A stretch of 64,000 bases of DNA from Hymenobacter perfusus (GCF_003944765.1 NZ_RWIU01000003.1:1-64000), one strand, 5' to 3'. Shown: positions 51,424 to 61,402, numbered from the stretch's first letter. Numbers and translations are program-made. The notes: generated from the letters alone by a model not told the origin.

Positions 51424-53028
51424 ATGGCTGCTTCTCAACCCCTCGAACAGGTTCACTTCACTAATTCCTTCGTGGAGGAGCTGCTCGGCGACCCTTCCCG
51501 CGAAAACGTGCCGCGCCAAGTGCCCGGCTACCACTACTCGACGGTGCAGCCCACGCCCGTGCAGGAGCCCCGGCTGCTGGCCTGGTCGGAGGAGCTGGCC
51601 GCGTTTCTGGGCCTGGCGCGGCCGCCGGAGCAGGGCGCGGCGGTGGAGCTGCTGGCCGGCAACCACGTGGCCGCTACTATGCAGCCCTATGCGGCCCGCT
51701 ACGGCGGCCACCAGTTCGGCAACTGGGCCGGGCAACTGGGTGATGGGCGGGCCATTTCTCTGGGGGAATTGCGGGCCGTGGATGGCTCGCACTGGGAGCT
51801 GCAACTGAAAGGGGCCGGCCCCACGCCCTACTCGCGCCGGGCCGATGGGCGGGCCGTGTTGCGCTCCTCCATCCGGGAGTTTCTGTGCTCTGAGGCCATG
51901 CACCACCTGGGCGTACCCACCACCCGCGCCCTGAGTCTGGCAGGCACCGGCGACGAGGTGGTGCGCGACATGTTCTACAACGGCAACGCCCGCCCTGAGC
52001 CGGGGGCCGTGGTATGCCGGGTCGCGCCGTCGTTCGTGCGCTTCGGCAACTTCCAGATTCTGCTGGCCCATCAGGAGCTGGACAACCTGCGCCAACTGGC
52101 CGATTACGTGATTCGCCACCATTTCCCGGAGCTGGGCGAACCCTCGGAGGCGGTGTACACGCAGTGGTTTGCCGAAATCTGTCGGCGCACGGCTGTGATG
52201 GTGGCGCACTGGATGACGGTGGGCTTCGTGCATGGGGTGATGAACACCGACAACATGAGCATCTTGGGCCTGACCATCGACTACGGCCCCTACGGCTGGC
52301 TGGAGCCCTACGAGCCCGGCTGGACGCCCAACACCACCGACTTCAGCACCTACCGCTACGCCTTTGGGCAGCAGCCCCGGGTGGCCCTCTGGAACCTGAT
52401 GCAGCTGGCCCAGGCCCTCTCGCCGCTGGTCACGGACGCCACCGCCACTCTGCGCCCCGCCCTCGACCTTTACGCCGCCACCTTCAACCAGACGCGCCAG
52501 GCCCTACTTTTGCGCAAGCTGGGTCTCACGCCCCAACCCGACGGCCAGCCCGACTATGCCCTGACCGAAGCGCTGCACACCGCCCTGGAAGCCTCAGAAG
52601 CCGACATGACGCTGTTTTTCCGGCAGTTGTCGCACTTGGTGCCCACGCTGCTGGCGGCTTCGGAAGGTAGCACGCCGGATTTCCAGTTGTTCATCGAAGA
52701 AGTGAGCTACAACCCGCTGGGAGCCGTGCACGCGCCGCTGCTGGAATGGCTGACGCGCTACGTGCAGCGGCTGCGGCAGGAAGCAGCCGCGCCCGAGGCC
52801 ATCCGGGACGGTATGCTGGCGGCCAACCCCAAGTACGTGCTGCGCAACTACCTGGCCCAGATGGCTATTGAAGCCGCCGAGGCCGGCGACCTGACCGACC
52901 TGGAACGGCTCTACCACGTCCTCAAAACCCCTTTCGAGGAGCACCCGGCCTACGAGGACCTGGCCGCCAAACGCCCGGACTGGGCCAGGGAAAAACCCGG
53001 CAGCGCCACGCTTTCGTGCAGCTCGTAA
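51424..53028 (+). CDS. selO: Protein adenylyltransferase SelO
   Basis: This 534-residue pseudokinase-fold enzyme attaches AMP to Ser, Thr or Tyr of target proteins, as in E. coli YdiU/SelO. It has PYAARYGGHQFGNWAGQLGD and ELQLKGAGPTPYSRRADGRA, the modified nucleotide-binding motifs of the family, SSIREFLCSEAMHHLGVPTT, and the metal motifs VMNTDNMSILGLTIDYGPYG. The C-terminus ends CSS, so the cysteine found near the SelO C-terminus is retained (in some eukaryotic forms it is selenocysteine). Linked in E. coli to redox stress; nearby msrB fits that theme. Confidence 0.95.
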   Translation: MAASQPLEQVHFTNSFVEELLGDPSRENVPRQVPGYHYSTVQPTPVQEPRLLAWSEELAAFLGLARPPEQGAAVELLAGNHVAATMQPYAARYGGHQFGNWAGQLGDGRAISLGELRAVDGSHWELQLKGAGPTPYSRRADGRAVLRSSIREFLCSEAMHHLGVPTTRALSLAGTGDEVVRDMFYNGNARPEPGAVVCRVAPSFVRFGNFQILLAHQELDNLRQLADYVIRHHFPELGEPSEAVYTQWFAEICRRTAVMVAHWMTVGFVHGVMNTDNMSILGLTIDYGPYGWLEPYEPGWTPNTTDFSTYRYAFGQQPRVALWNLMQLAQALSPLVTDATATLRPALDLYAATFNQTRQALLLRKLGLTPQPDGQPDYALTEALHTALEASEADMTLFFRQLSHLVPTLLAASEGSTPDFQLFIEEVSYNPLGAVHAPLLEWLTRYVQRLRQEAAAPEAIRDGMLAANPKYVLRNYLAQMAIEAAEAGDLTDLERLYHVLKTPFEEHPAYEDLAAKRPDWAREKPGSATLSCSS

Positions 53029-53029
53029 T

Positions 53030-53099
53030 GAGTTGTTAGGCGTTGGTTATTAGGCGTTAGTGGACGAACTTCTGCTAAGAACCAACAACCAACAACTCA
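53030..53099. repeat. Degenerate hairpin between convergent selO and the 53101 gene
   Basis: GAGTTGTTAGGCGTTGG near 53030 is nearly complementary to CCAACAACCAACAACTC near 53083-53099, with mismatched centre. It belongs with the other GTTGTTAG-type hairpins and may serve as a terminator. Confidence 0.6.
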
Positions 53100-53100
53100 T

Positions 53101-53493
53101 TTACATCTGCCGCAGCAGCCAGGTGTAGGCGGCGGCGACGTCATCGAACAGCAACACGGTGGGTTGCGTGACGAACCACATGGCTGTTTCCATGGATTTG
53201 CGGGCCGGCCAGTACGCGGGGCATACCCACGCCACACTACGCATGCCTGCTTGCGCCAGTAAGCGGTAATATTCGGTGCCAACCCAGCGTGCGCCCTGTT
53301 CCCATTCGCTGGAAACCTGGCTGTTGTCGTTGAGCATTTTGTGGCAGGGTCGCTCATGCAGGAATTTCAGCACCAGCTCCCCACCCGTCCGGGCCGATTC
53401 CGCGTCGTGCTGGCCTTTCCATTCCACGTACAGCCACTGGTGGTTGGGGTCGTAGGCAATGGAGAGGGGAGGCGTATCGTACAGGTACTCCAT
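53101..53493 (-). CDS. Small unknown protein, STAS-like fold suspected
   Basis: This protein of about 130 residues from ATG 53493 has no signal peptide or membrane segment. Alternating strands and helices (LSIAYDPNHQWLYVEWKGQH, CHKMLNDNSQVSSEWEQGAR, SMETAMWFVTQPTVLLFDDV) resemble small STAS/SpoIIAA-like or SEC14-type proteins found in Bacteroidota. The resemblance is by overall pattern only. Convergent with selO and divergent from msrB. No function proposed. Confidence 0.68.
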   Translation of the reverse strand: MEYLYDTPPLSIAYDPNHQWLYVEWKGQHDAESARTGGELVLKFLHERPCHKMLNDNSQVSSEWEQGARWVGTEYYRLLAQAGMRSVAWVCPAYWPARKSMETAMWFVTQPTVLLFDDVAAAYTWLLRQM

Positions 53494-53580
53494 ATCCGGG
53501 GATGGCAAAAGGGAATAGTCGGCACCGCTGCTGCCAGCTACCGGAAGGTAAGGTATTCAAGGCAACACCTACGCAGAAAA

Positions 53581-54036
53581 ATGATTCGCTGGATCGATAT
53601 TCTCACATTTGCCCGCTACGGTAACCCCGAGCCACCGCAGCGGCTGGAGCGGCCGGATGCCGAATGGCAGCAGCAACTGACGCCGGCGCAATATCAGGTA
53701 CTGCGCCAGCACGCCACCGAGCCACCTTACCGCAACGCCTACTGCCGCAGCTACGAGCCCGGCCGCTACCACTGCGCCGGCTGCAACGCGGTGCTGTTTG
53801 ATTCAGCCACCAAGTACCACGCCATATCCGGCTGGCCCAGCTTCATCCAGCCCGCCACCCGCGCCGCCTTGCGCTACCATTTCGATGACAGCCACCATAT
53901 GCAGCGGATAGAGGTGCGCTGCAACTGCTGCGGCAGCCACCTCGGCCACGTTTTCCCCGATGGCCCGGCCCCGGCCGGCCTGCGCTACTGCATCAACTCC
54001 GTGAGTCTGGAGCGGCGCGCTACCAGCTCATTGTGA
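53581..54036 (+). CDS. msrB: Peptide-methionine (R)-S-oxide reductase
   Basis: This protein of about 151 residues begins at ATG 53581; a longer open frame upstream is a shadow of the opposite gene. It reduces the R-sulfoxide of oxidised methionine in proteins. It shows the two zinc pairs YHCAGCNAVLF and VRCNCCGSHLGHVFPDG, the substrate motif YHAISGWPSFIQP, and the resolving/catalytic Cys in LRYCINSVSLERR. The N-terminal 45 residues are a short extension. Repair of oxidised proteins is the role. Confidence 0.93.
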   Translation: MIRWIDILTFARYGNPEPPQRLERPDAEWQQQLTPAQYQVLRQHATEPPYRNAYCRSYEPGRYHCAGCNAVLFDSATKYHAISGWPSFIQPATRAALRYHFDDSHHMQRIEVRCNCCGSHLGHVFPDGPAPAGLRYCINSVSLERRATSSL

Positions 54037-54088
54037 AATGCTTGGGTAATCTGCTTTCTTTAGGAAGAACCACCCCGGCCTTCCTGCC

Positions 54089-55567
54089 ATGACCCCGAAT
54101 ACCACCGTGGCCGCTGCGCCCCCAAGCCCCGGCCTGACCAGCGCCGACCTGGCCCCCGTGCCCGCCGCCGCCCGCACCTGGACGACGGCCAACTACGCGG
54201 CCCTCTGGATCAGCATGAGTCTGTGTATTCCTACCTACATGCTGGCCAGCTCGCTCATTGGGGGCGGCATGAACTGGTGGCAGGCGCTACTGACCATCTT
54301 TTTGGGGAATACGGCGGTGCTGGTGCCCATGCTGCTCAACGGCCACGCCGGCGCCAAGTATGGCATTCCATTTCCGGTGTTTGCGCGGGCCAGTTTTGGG
54401 GTGCGCGGGGCCAACGTGCCGGCCTTGCTGCGCGCCATTATTGCCTGCGGCTGGTTTGGTATTCAGACCTGGATTGGCGGCTACGCGCTCTACCAGATGG
54501 CGGTACTGTGGCTGCCGGCCCTGGGGCAGCTGCCGCCGGTATTCCCGCCGAGCTGGGGGCTGGCTACCGGGCCGGCGCTGGTGTTCGTGCTGTTCTGGGC
54601 CCTGAACATGTACGTGGTGTACCTGGGCGTAGACAGCATCAAAAAGCTGCTGGTGTTCAAGGCGTTTTTCCTGCCGGTGGCGGCGGGGGCGCTGTTGTGG
54701 TGGGCCATTGCGGCCGGTCACGGCCTGGGCCCGATTCTGAGCCAGCCGGCCCGGTTTGCTTCGTCGGCGGAGTTCTGGGCCTATTTCTTTCCGGCCCTGA
54801 CGGGGATGGTGGGTTTCTGGGCCACCCTGTCGTTGAACATTCCCGACTTTACCCGCTACGCCGTGAGCCAGCGGGCCCAAGTGCTGGGGCAGGCGTTGGC
54901 GTTGCCTTCCTCCATGACGCTGTTCTCGTTTGTGGGCGTGGTGGTGACGTCGGCCACGCTGGTCATTTACGGGCAGACCATCTGGGACCCGGTAGTGCTG
55001 GCCGCCAAGTTTGAGAGCCGAATGCTGGTGAGCGTGGCCATGCTGGCAGTGGCCCTGAGCACGCTGGCTACCAACATTGCCGCCAACATCGTCAGTCCCG
55101 CCAACGACTTCGCCAACTTCAATCCGCAGCGCATCAGCTTCAAAACCGGCGGCTACATCACCGGCGTTATCGGTTTGCTCATCTTTCCCTGGAAGCTTAT
55201 TGCCGACCCCTCGGGTTACATTTTTACCTGGCTGGTGGGCTATTCGGCGCTACTGGGGCCCATCGGCGGCATCATGATAGCCGACTACTACCTGCTGCGC
55301 CACCAGCAGCTGGACGTCCCCGACCTCTACCGCTACGAGGGTCGCTATGCTTACCGGAACGGCGTAAACTACCGGGCCATGCTGGCTTTGATCGTCGGGA
55401 TTCTGCCCAACGTGCCGGGCTTTCTGCAGGCCGTGGGCGCGGTGCCGGCCGGTGCGGTGTGGCCCTGGCTGGCGGGCCTCTACAGCTACGCTTGGTTCGT
55501 GGGGTTCTTCCTCTCGGCCGTGCTGTACGTGCTGCTCATGCGGCGGCCGATGCGGGTGACAGGGTAG
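54089..55567 (+). CDS. NCS1-family nucleobase/hydantoin permease
   Basis: This 492-residue inner-membrane protein has about 12 transmembrane helices. Family motifs include NYAALWISMSLCIPTYMLAS in helix 1, AKYGIPFPVFARASFGVRGA, the AxxxCGWFGIQTWIGG region of helix 3, GFWATLSLNIPDFTRYA and ANIVSPANDFANFNPQRISF. It imports a nucleobase, allantoin, hydantoin or thiamine-type substrate with a cation. The exact substrate cannot be read from sequence, and no catabolic genes are adjacent. Confidence 0.9.
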   Translation: MTPNTTVAAAPPSPGLTSADLAPVPAAARTWTTANYAALWISMSLCIPTYMLASSLIGGGMNWWQALLTIFLGNTAVLVPMLLNGHAGAKYGIPFPVFARASFGVRGANVPALLRAIIACGWFGIQTWIGGYALYQMAVLWLPALGQLPPVFPPSWGLATGPALVFVLFWALNMYVVYLGVDSIKKLLVFKAFFLPVAAGALLWWAIAAGHGLGPILSQPARFASSAEFWAYFFPALTGMVGFWATLSLNIPDFTRYAVSQRAQVLGQALALPSSMTLFSFVGVVVTSATLVIYGQTIWDPVVLAAKFESRMLVSVAMLAVALSTLATNIAANIVSPANDFANFNPQRISFKTGGYITGVIGLLIFPWKLIADPSGYIFTWLVGYSALLGPIGGIMIADYYLLRHQQLDVPDLYRYEGRYAYRNGVNYRAMLALIVGILPNVPGFLQAVGAVPAGAVWPWLAGLYSYAWFVGFFLSAVLYVLLMRRPMRVTG

Positions 55568-55632
55568 CAACTGATGAGAAGCAGTCTAACCGTATTTTGC
55601 GCGGCCCTTTCCTCTTTACTTATAGATCTTAG

Positions 55633-56370
55633 ATGAGCAATCTGCTTTCGGTATTTCCACGCGTTATCCTGTTAGCTGTGACGCTGCTCAGCCCACCGCA
55701 TACCCTGACCGGAGCATCCGGCGGAACAAATTTCGAAAAGCCAACGGCCGATACCAGTGCGCTGGCTGAGTTGTGGCAGGCGGTAGGTACGGTAGCAACC
55801 GTAGCACCGGCGAAAAGCGGCTTAGTGGCGTTTCAGCAGGCGTCTTTCACGTCAAAGCTACCGTCTAATGTATCTATTGGCAATCATGGTATTAGTATAG
55901 CTTGGCCTAACAAACAGCGTGTTGTATTTCGTGATTTTAACCCGCCATTAGATGAGTCCAAAATGGTGAATCATAGTTATAGAGGTATGAATGTTCTCAC
56001 CGGTTTGGTGTGGATTACCAGGCAGAGATACGAAGACCTAGAGCAGTTACTCACTAGTCAGGCGAGTGGGAGAGTATTTGAGGTAGCAAATGAGCCAAGC
56101 ATAAACCGGAGCGGTACGTTGCTATTTGCTAAGCAGAATGAATGTTTCGTTATGACAGATGAATGCCCCCCGGGCTTCCAGTTGTGGCGCATCAATAAAG
56201 GCGCGTTAAAGCTCCTCAAAGAGGTCCGGTTGCAGAATTACTTTGTGGTGAGCGGCGGTTGGATTTCGGCTACTACGGTGCGAGTGGAAACAGCCAGTCT
56301 GCAGGACATGATGAACGGAAAGAGAACAGCGGATATGAAGCGGCAGCTTTTTGATGTAACCGTGCGGTAG
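55633..56370 (+). CDS. Unknown exported protein
   Basis: This 245-residue protein starts MSNLLSVFPRVILLAVTLLS, a probable signal peptide. The mature region has no recognised domain; it has FGCFxx-free beta-rich character (SGLVAFQQASFTSKLPSNVS, FQLWRINKGALKLLKEVRL) and two cysteines near residues 171 and 178. Its DNA is less GC-rich than the neighbouring NCS1 and uvrA2-like genes, with many AT-ending codons (for example 55860-56160), which suggests recent acquisition. Monocistronic. Confidence 0.65.
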   Translation: MSNLLSVFPRVILLAVTLLSPPHTLTGASGGTNFEKPTADTSALAELWQAVGTVATVAPAKSGLVAFQQASFTSKLPSNVSIGNHGISIAWPNKQRVVFRDFNPPLDESKMVNHSYRGMNVLTGLVWITRQRYEDLEQLLTSQASGRVFEVANEPSINRSGTLLFAKQNECFVMTDECPPGFQLWRINKGALKLLKEVRLQNYFVVSGGWISATTVRVETASLQDMMNGKRTADMKRQLFDVTVR

Positions 56371-56499
56371 AAGTGAAATAGTGACTGCATAAGTCTTGGC
56401 AGATAAGCGCACTACGTGGAGGCAAAAACTGGCTGCTGTAATTGATGGGATATTTCCCCGCCGCTGCCGTATACGGAGCCGCCAACTTACTCCGCCATC

Positions 56500-59034
56500 A
56501 TGCCCGATTCCGCTCAACCTACTACCAACCTCAACGGCTTCGTGCGGGTGCGCGGGGCGCGGGAGCACAACCTCAAGAACGTGGATGTGGACATTCCGCG
56601 CGATGCGCTGGTGGTGTTTACCGGCGTGTCGGGCTCGGGTAAAAGCAGCCTGGCCTTTGGCACGCTGTACGCCGAGGCCCAGCGCCGCTACCTGGAATCG
56701 GTGTCGCCGTACGCGCGGCGGCTGTTTCACCAGATGTCGGTGCCGCAGGTGCAGTCCATTGACGGGCTGCCGCCGGCCGTGGCCCTGCAGCAGCAGCGGG
56801 GCACGCCCACCACGCGCTCCTCGGTGGGCTCCGTTACCACACTTTCCAACCTGGTGCGCATGCTCTATTCCCGGGCCGGCGACTACCCGGCGGGGCAAGG
56901 CATCATCTACGCCGAAGCCTTTTCCGCCAATACCCCGGAAGGCGCCTGCCCCACCTGCCACGGCCTGGGCCGCGTGTACGAGGTAACCGAGCAAAGCATG
57001 GTGCCCGACCCCACGCTTACCATCCGGGAACGGGCCATTGCCGCCTGGCCCCAGGCCTGGGGCGGCCAGAACCAGCGCGACATCCTCGTAACCCTGGGCT
57101 ACAACGTGGATATCCCGTGGCAGGAGCTGCCCCAAAAGCAGCGCGACTGGATTCTGTTCACCGAGGAGCAGCCCGTGGTGCCGGTGTACCCCGGCTACTC
57201 GCCCGAGCAAACCCAGCGGGCCGTGAAGCGCCGGGAGCCGCCGAATTACATGGGCACCTTCAGCAGCGCCCGGCGGCACGTGCTGCACACCTTCGCCACC
57301 ACCCAGAGCCCGCTCATGAAAAAGCGGGCGTTGCAGTACATGCTGAGCACCGAGTGCCCCACCTGCCAGGGCAAGCGCCTGCGCCGGGAGTCCTTGAGCG
57401 TGACGTTTGCCGGGCTGGATATTGCCGATTTTTCGGCTTTGCCGCTCAAGCGGGTGGAAGCCCTCATCCGGCCTTTCGCCGAGGGCAACGCCCGGCCCCA
57501 GGCCCACGACCAGGACCACCCCGAGCAGGCCGAAGTAGCCCGCCGCATCACGCAGGATTTGTGCGCCCGCCTTATGGTGCTGCTTGATCTGGGCTTGGGC
57601 TATTTGTCTTTGGAGCGCAGCACGCCCACGTTGTCGCCGGGGGAGTTGCAGCGGCTGCGGCTGGCCACGCAGCTATATTCCAACTTGTTTGGGGTGGTGT
57701 ACGTGCTCGATGAGCCCTCGGCCGGCCTGCATCCTTCCGATACCCAGGCCTTGCTCAAAGCCCTGGCCGGGTTGCGGCAGGCCGGTAATTCCCTGTTTGT
57801 GGTGGAGCACAACCTCGACGTTATCCGGCAGGCCGACTGGCTGGTGGACGTGGGCCCCGCCGCCGGCGAGCTGGGCGGCGAAATCCTCTACAGCGGCCCG
57901 CCTGAAGGTTTGGCTGGCGTAGAGGATTCCCAGACTCGCAGGTTCCTGTACCCGGCGACCGGGGCGGCCCAGGCCCGCACCGTGCGCGAGCCAGCCGGCT
58001 GGCTGCGGCTGGAAGGCGTGCGCCGCAATAACCTCAACGGCCTGGAGGCGCGGTTTCCGTTGGGCGTGCTCACTACCGTTACGGGCGTGTCGGGGTCCGG
58101 TAAATCCAGCCTGGTCAGCCAGGTGCTGGTGGAGCTGGTAGCCGGGCAATTGGGCCAGACCGTGGGAGCGGAAGAAGAAGCCGACACCGACCCGCTGGAA
58201 CGCGCCGCCACGCCCGAAACCGGCGGGCGCATCGTGGCCGGGCTGGAAACCATCCGGCGGCTGGTGCGGGTAGATCAGAAGCCCATCGGCCGCACACCGC
58301 GCTCCAACATGGCTACGTACACCGGCCTGTTCGACCACGTGCGCAAGCTGTTCGCGGCCACGCCCGAGGCCCGCAAGCGCCGCTACGACGCCGGCCGCTT
58401 CAGCTTCAACGTGGCCAAGGGCCGCTGCGAGAACTGCCAGGGCGAGGGGTTTGTGATGGTGGAGCTGCTGTTTCTGCCCTCGGTGTACGCGCCCTGCTCG
58501 GTATGCCACGGCACCCGCTACAACGCCAAAACCCTCGAAATTCAGTATCAGGAGAAGAACATTGCCGAGGTGCTGCACCTGACGGTGGACGCGGCCTGGG
58601 AGTTTTTCCGGGACGAGGCGCCCGTGCATCGCGCCCTTACGGTGCTGCGCGAAGTGGGCCTGGGCTATCTGCGCCTGGGTCAGCCGGCCACCGAGCTGAG
58701 CGGGGGCGAGGCCCAGCGCATCAAGCTGGCCACCGAGCTGCAGCGCACCGGCCGCGGCAATTCCCTTTACGTGCTCGACGAGCCCACCACCGGCCTGCAC
58801 CCCGCCGACGTGGAGCGCCTGCTAGTGCAGCTCCAGCGCCTCACCGACGCGGGCAATACCGTGGTGGTAGTGGAGCACGACATGCGCGTGGTAGCCACCT
58901 CCGACTGGGTGCTGGACATGGGCCCCGGTGCTGGTGACGAAGGCGGCCAGGTAGTAGCCCAAGGCCCGCCCGCCACCGTAGCTGCCGCCAAAAACAGCAA
59001 AACCGCCCCATTTCTGAAGCGGTTTATGCAGTAG
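56500..59034 (+). CDS. UvrA-like ABC ATPase (short UvrA2 class)
   Basis: This 844-residue protein has two ABC ATPase modules of the UvrA family: Walker [20 protein letters not shown] near residue 42 and [15 protein letters not shown] near 535, signature [20 protein letters not shown] and [17 protein letters not shown], and zinc-type cysteine pairs [27 protein letters not shown] and CSVCHGTRY. It is about 100 residues shorter than canonical UvrA (about 940), as in UvrA2/DrrC-like proteins, which lack the UvrB-binding insertion. It may aid damage recognition or resistance to DNA-binding drugs. UvrB is not encoded nearby. Confidence 0.88.
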   Translation: MPDSAQPTTNLNGFVRVRGAREHNLKNVDVDIPRDALVVFTGVSGSGKSSLAFGTLYAEAQRRYLESVSPYARRLFHQMSVPQVQSIDGLPPAVALQQQRGTPTTRSSVGSVTTLSNLVRMLYSRAGDYPAGQGIIYAEAFSANTPEGACPTCHGLGRVYEVTEQSMVPDPTLTIRERAIAAWPQAWGGQNQRDILVTLGYNVDIPWQELPQKQRDWILFTEEQPVVPVYPGYSPEQTQRAVKRREPPNYMGTFSSARRHVLHTFATTQSPLMKKRALQYMLSTECPTCQGKRLRRESLSVTFAGLDIADFSALPLKRVEALIRPFAEGNARPQAHDQDHPEQAEVARRITQDLCARLMVLLDLGLGYLSLERSTPTLSPGELQRLRLATQLYSNLFGVVYVLDEPSAGLHPSDTQALLKALAGLRQAGNSLFVVEHNLDVIRQADWLVDVGPAAGELGGEILYSGPPEGLAGVEDSQTRRFLYPATGAAQARTVREPAGWLRLEGVRRNNLNGLEARFPLGVLTTVTGVSGSGKSSLVSQVLVELVAGQLGQTVGAEEEADTDPLERAATPETGGRIVAGLETIRRLVRVDQKPIGRTPRSNMATYTGLFDHVRKLFAATPEARKRRYDAGRFSFNVAKGRCENCQGEGFVMVELLFLPSVYAPCSVCHGTRYNAKTLEIQYQEKNIAEVLHLTVDAAWEFFRDEAPVHRALTVLREVGLGYLRLGQPATELSGGEAQRIKLATELQRTGRGNSLYVLDEPTTGLHPADVERLLVQLQRLTDAGNTVVVVEHDMRVVATSDWVLDMGPGAGDEGGQVVAQGPPATVAAAKNSKTAPFLKRFMQ

Positions 59035-59061
59035 CGCGAACTGCAAAGTTCGCGCTACTGC
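59028..59061. terminator. Bidirectional terminator overlapping the uvrA2-like stop codon
   Basis: GCAGTAGCGCGAACT at 59028-59042 pairs perfectly with 59047-59061. The 15-bp stem contains the TAG stop of the uvrA2-like gene and lies before the convergent sulP gene stop at 59066. No long T-run is present. Confidence 0.65.
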
Positions 59062-59065
59062 TGCC

Positions 59066-60601
59066 TTACTCCGCCGTCACTACGCGGTACTCGGGGTCTT
59101 CTTGGATGTTGACTTCGATGAGGGCGCCGGCATTGCGCAGCAGCTGGCGGCAGTCGGGGCTGAGGTGGCGCAGGTGCAGGGTTTTGCCCAGGCGGTGGTA
59201 GCGCTCCGTGAGTTTGTGCAGCGCATCAATGCCCGACATATCGGCCACCCGGCTTTCGCGGAAGTCGATGACCACCTGGGCCGGGTCCTGCTGCACGTCG
59301 AACTTATCGGTGAAGGCCTGCACCGAGCCGAAGAAAAGCGGGCCGTAGATTTCGTAGTGGCGGGTGCCGGCGGCGTCGGTGTGCTTGCGGGCCCGGATGC
59401 GCTTGGCGTTTTCCCAAGCAAATACCAGCGCCGACACCACCACGCCCAGCAGCACGGCCAGCGCCAGGTTCTGCGATACGGCCGTGACCAGCGTCACGAG
59501 CAGCATCACCAGCACGTCGGGGCGGGGCATGCGGCGCAGAATGCGCAAACTGGCCCACTCGAAGGTGCCAATCACCACCATAAACATCACGCCCACCAGC
59601 GCGGCCAGCGGCAGCTGCTCGATGAGCGAGGAGCCGGCCACCACGAACAGCGCCAGCGCCCCGGCCGCCACCACGCCCGACAGCCGCCCGCGCCCCCGGG
59701 ATTCCAGGTTCACCATCGTCTGCCCGATCATGGCGCAGCCGCCCATGCCGCCGGTGAGGCCCGAGGCCACGTTGGCCAAACCCTGGGCCACGCAGTCCTG
59801 GTTGCCGTGGCCGCGCGTGTCGGTCATTTCGTCCACCACGGTCAGGGTCAGCAGGCTTTCGGTGAGGCCCACCAGCGCCATGATAACGGAGTAGGGCAGC
59901 ACCAGCGCCAGCGTAGCCCAGGTCAGGGGCACCTGCGGCCAGTGCAGCGTGGGCAGCCCGCCCTTGATGGAGGCAATATCGCCCACCGACTTGGTGTCGA
60001 GCTTGCCACCAATCACCAGCGCCGACACCACGATGATGGCCACCAGCGAGGCCGGCACCGCCTTCGTGAGCTTGGGCAGGAAGTAGACGATGGCCATGGT
60101 GAGGGCCACCAGCCCGAGCATCAGCAGGAGCGGGGTGCCCTGCAGCCACTGCTCCTCGCCGCCCGCGCCGGGCACCTTGAACTGCTCCAGCTGGGCCATG
60201 AAGATGATAACGGCCAGCCCGTTCACGAAGCCGTACACCACCGGCTGCGGCACCAGCCGGATAAACTTGCCGAAGCGCAGCAGCCCCACGGTAATCTGGA
60301 TAATGCCCATCAGGGCCACGGCCAGGAACAGGTATTCGGCGCCGTGCTGGGCCACCAGAGCCACAATGACGACGGCCACCGAGCCGGCCGCGCCCGAAAT
60401 CATGCCCGGCCGGCCGCCGAATACGCTCGTGATGAGGCAGATGATGAAGGCCGAGCCGATGCCCACCAACGGGCTGATGTGGGCCAGCAGGGCGAAGGCC
60501 ACCACTTCCGGCACCAGGGCCAGGGCGGTGGTCAGGCCGGCGAGAATTTCATTTTTAACGTTGACTTTATACTGAGCCAGATAGGGCTGAACCTGAAACA
60601 T
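59066..60601 (-). CDS. SulP-family anion transporter with STAS domain
   Basis: This inner-membrane protein of about 511 residues starts at ATG 60601 (MFQVQPYLAQYKVNVKNEIL). About 10-14 transmembrane helices carry SulP signatures LAGLTTALALVPEVVAFALL, GGRPGMISGAAGSVAVVIV and GLTGGMGGCAMIGQTMVNLE. The C-terminal STAS domain (about 395-511) includes VVIDFRESRVADMSGIDALH. It exchanges sulfate, bicarbonate or another anion; closest resemblance is to the bicarbonate/sulfate group but the substrate is not fixed. No carbonic anhydrase gene is adjacent. Confidence 0.92.
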   Translation of the reverse strand: MFQVQPYLAQYKVNVKNEILAGLTTALALVPEVVAFALLAHISPLVGIGSAFIICLITSVFGGRPGMISGAAGSVAVVIVALVAQHGAEYLFLAVALMGIIQITVGLLRFGKFIRLVPQPVVYGFVNGLAVIIFMAQLEQFKVPGAGGEEQWLQGTPLLLMLGLVALTMAIVYFLPKLTKAVPASLVAIIVVSALVIGGKLDTKSVGDIASIKGGLPTLHWPQVPLTWATLALVLPYSVIMALVGLTESLLTLTVVDEMTDTRGHGNQDCVAQGLANVASGLTGGMGGCAMIGQTMVNLESRGRGRLSGVVAAGALALFVVAGSSLIEQLPLAALVGVMFMVVIGTFEWASLRILRRMPRPDVLVMLLVTLVTAVSQNLALAVLLGVVVSALVFAWENAKRIRARKHTDAAGTRHYEIYGPLFFGSVQAFTDKFDVQQDPAQVVIDFRESRVADMSGIDALHKLTERYHRLGKTLHLRHLSPDCRQLLRNAGALIEVNIQEDPEYRVVTAE

Positions 60602-60967
60602 AAGCAGCTGAGACTTGACGGGTTTGGGCAAAACAAAAGCCGCCCACTTCCGGGCAGGAAGCGGCGGCGCAGGGTAAGCAGGCCAGTCCTCAGGGTGGGG
60701 TGAGCTTGAAAATATGGCGGGTAGTAAGGGGCATAAGCAGGCGCAAAGGTACGGCCGACGTCTGGTTTCGGTGCAAAAAATGCCCGGGCCGGACTGCCCA
60801 ACGGCTTATCGGGAGAATAAAGCGTACCTTGGAGGAAAGGCCATACTCCGACGGTGGCCGCCTGTTACCCGAAGCGGCAATGTGCCGCCCGACTGCCTGC
60901 CTTTCGGCTGTTGCAGTGCCTTTGGCCCCGTTTTTCGGTGGGCTTCTCCCTTTACGGGTTACGTTTC
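60602..60967. other. Divergent intergenic region without recognised genes
   Basis: This region of about 365 nt lies between the divergent sulP and 60968 genes. ORFs here are short and overlap the upstream frame of 60968. No clear -7/-33 pair, hairpin or RNA was identified by eye, although promoters for both genes should lie here. Confidence 0.5.
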
Positions 60968-61234
60968 ATGTCCTCATTTTATCAGCCTTCCGCCGAGCTG
61001 CTGCAGGCGTTTGGCTTCACGCGCTTCAGCTCCCCGGCAGGCCAGACGCGCTACAGCCGCCCCAGCGAGTGCGGCCAGGAAACCGTGGTGCTCTACCCCG
61101 ATGAGGAACTGACCTTGCTGGAAGCCGTGAACGGGCAAATGCTCTACTGCTTCCAGGGCCGGGTGGCCTCGGAGGCCGAGTTCCGGGTGTTGCTGCGGCA
61201 GGTAAACTGGCCCGCTGAAGTGCAATCGGCCTGA
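60968..61234 (+). CDS. Small unknown protein
   Basis: This 88-residue protein starts at ATG 60968 (MSSFYQPSAELLQAFGFTRF). It is soluble, with two cysteines and the segment TVVLYPDEELTLLEAVNGQM. It contains no recognised domain, signal peptide or membrane helix. The longer frame from 60854 has no support. It precedes another small unknown gene by 168 nt, but no operon is certain. Confidence 0.65.
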   Translation: MSSFYQPSAELLQAFGFTRFSSPAGQTRYSRPSECGQETVVLYPDEELTLLEAVNGQMLYCFQGRVASEAEFRVLLRQVNWPAEVQSA

Positions 61235-61402
61235 AACATTCCGCTTGCCGTTCTCTTTCCTATACTACCGATGGCCGATTCTTAGCGGCGCATGGCGGCC
61301 AAGCCACCGGGCCCGCCACCGGGCCGCACACGTTTCTGCCGTACCGGTGTCAGCGGTAGAAGCCCCGCATGCACGAAACCTTTTTGCCTCACTACTTTTT
61401 TC

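Noticed and set aside
53341..53580. N-terminal extension of the msrB frame
   Set aside because: These 80 codons overlap the opposite gene and have no MsrB similarity; the family starts at ATG 53581.
59102..60703. 533-residue plus-strand ORF
   Set aside because: It is the antisense shadow of sulP; His/Gln-rich and without domain similarity.
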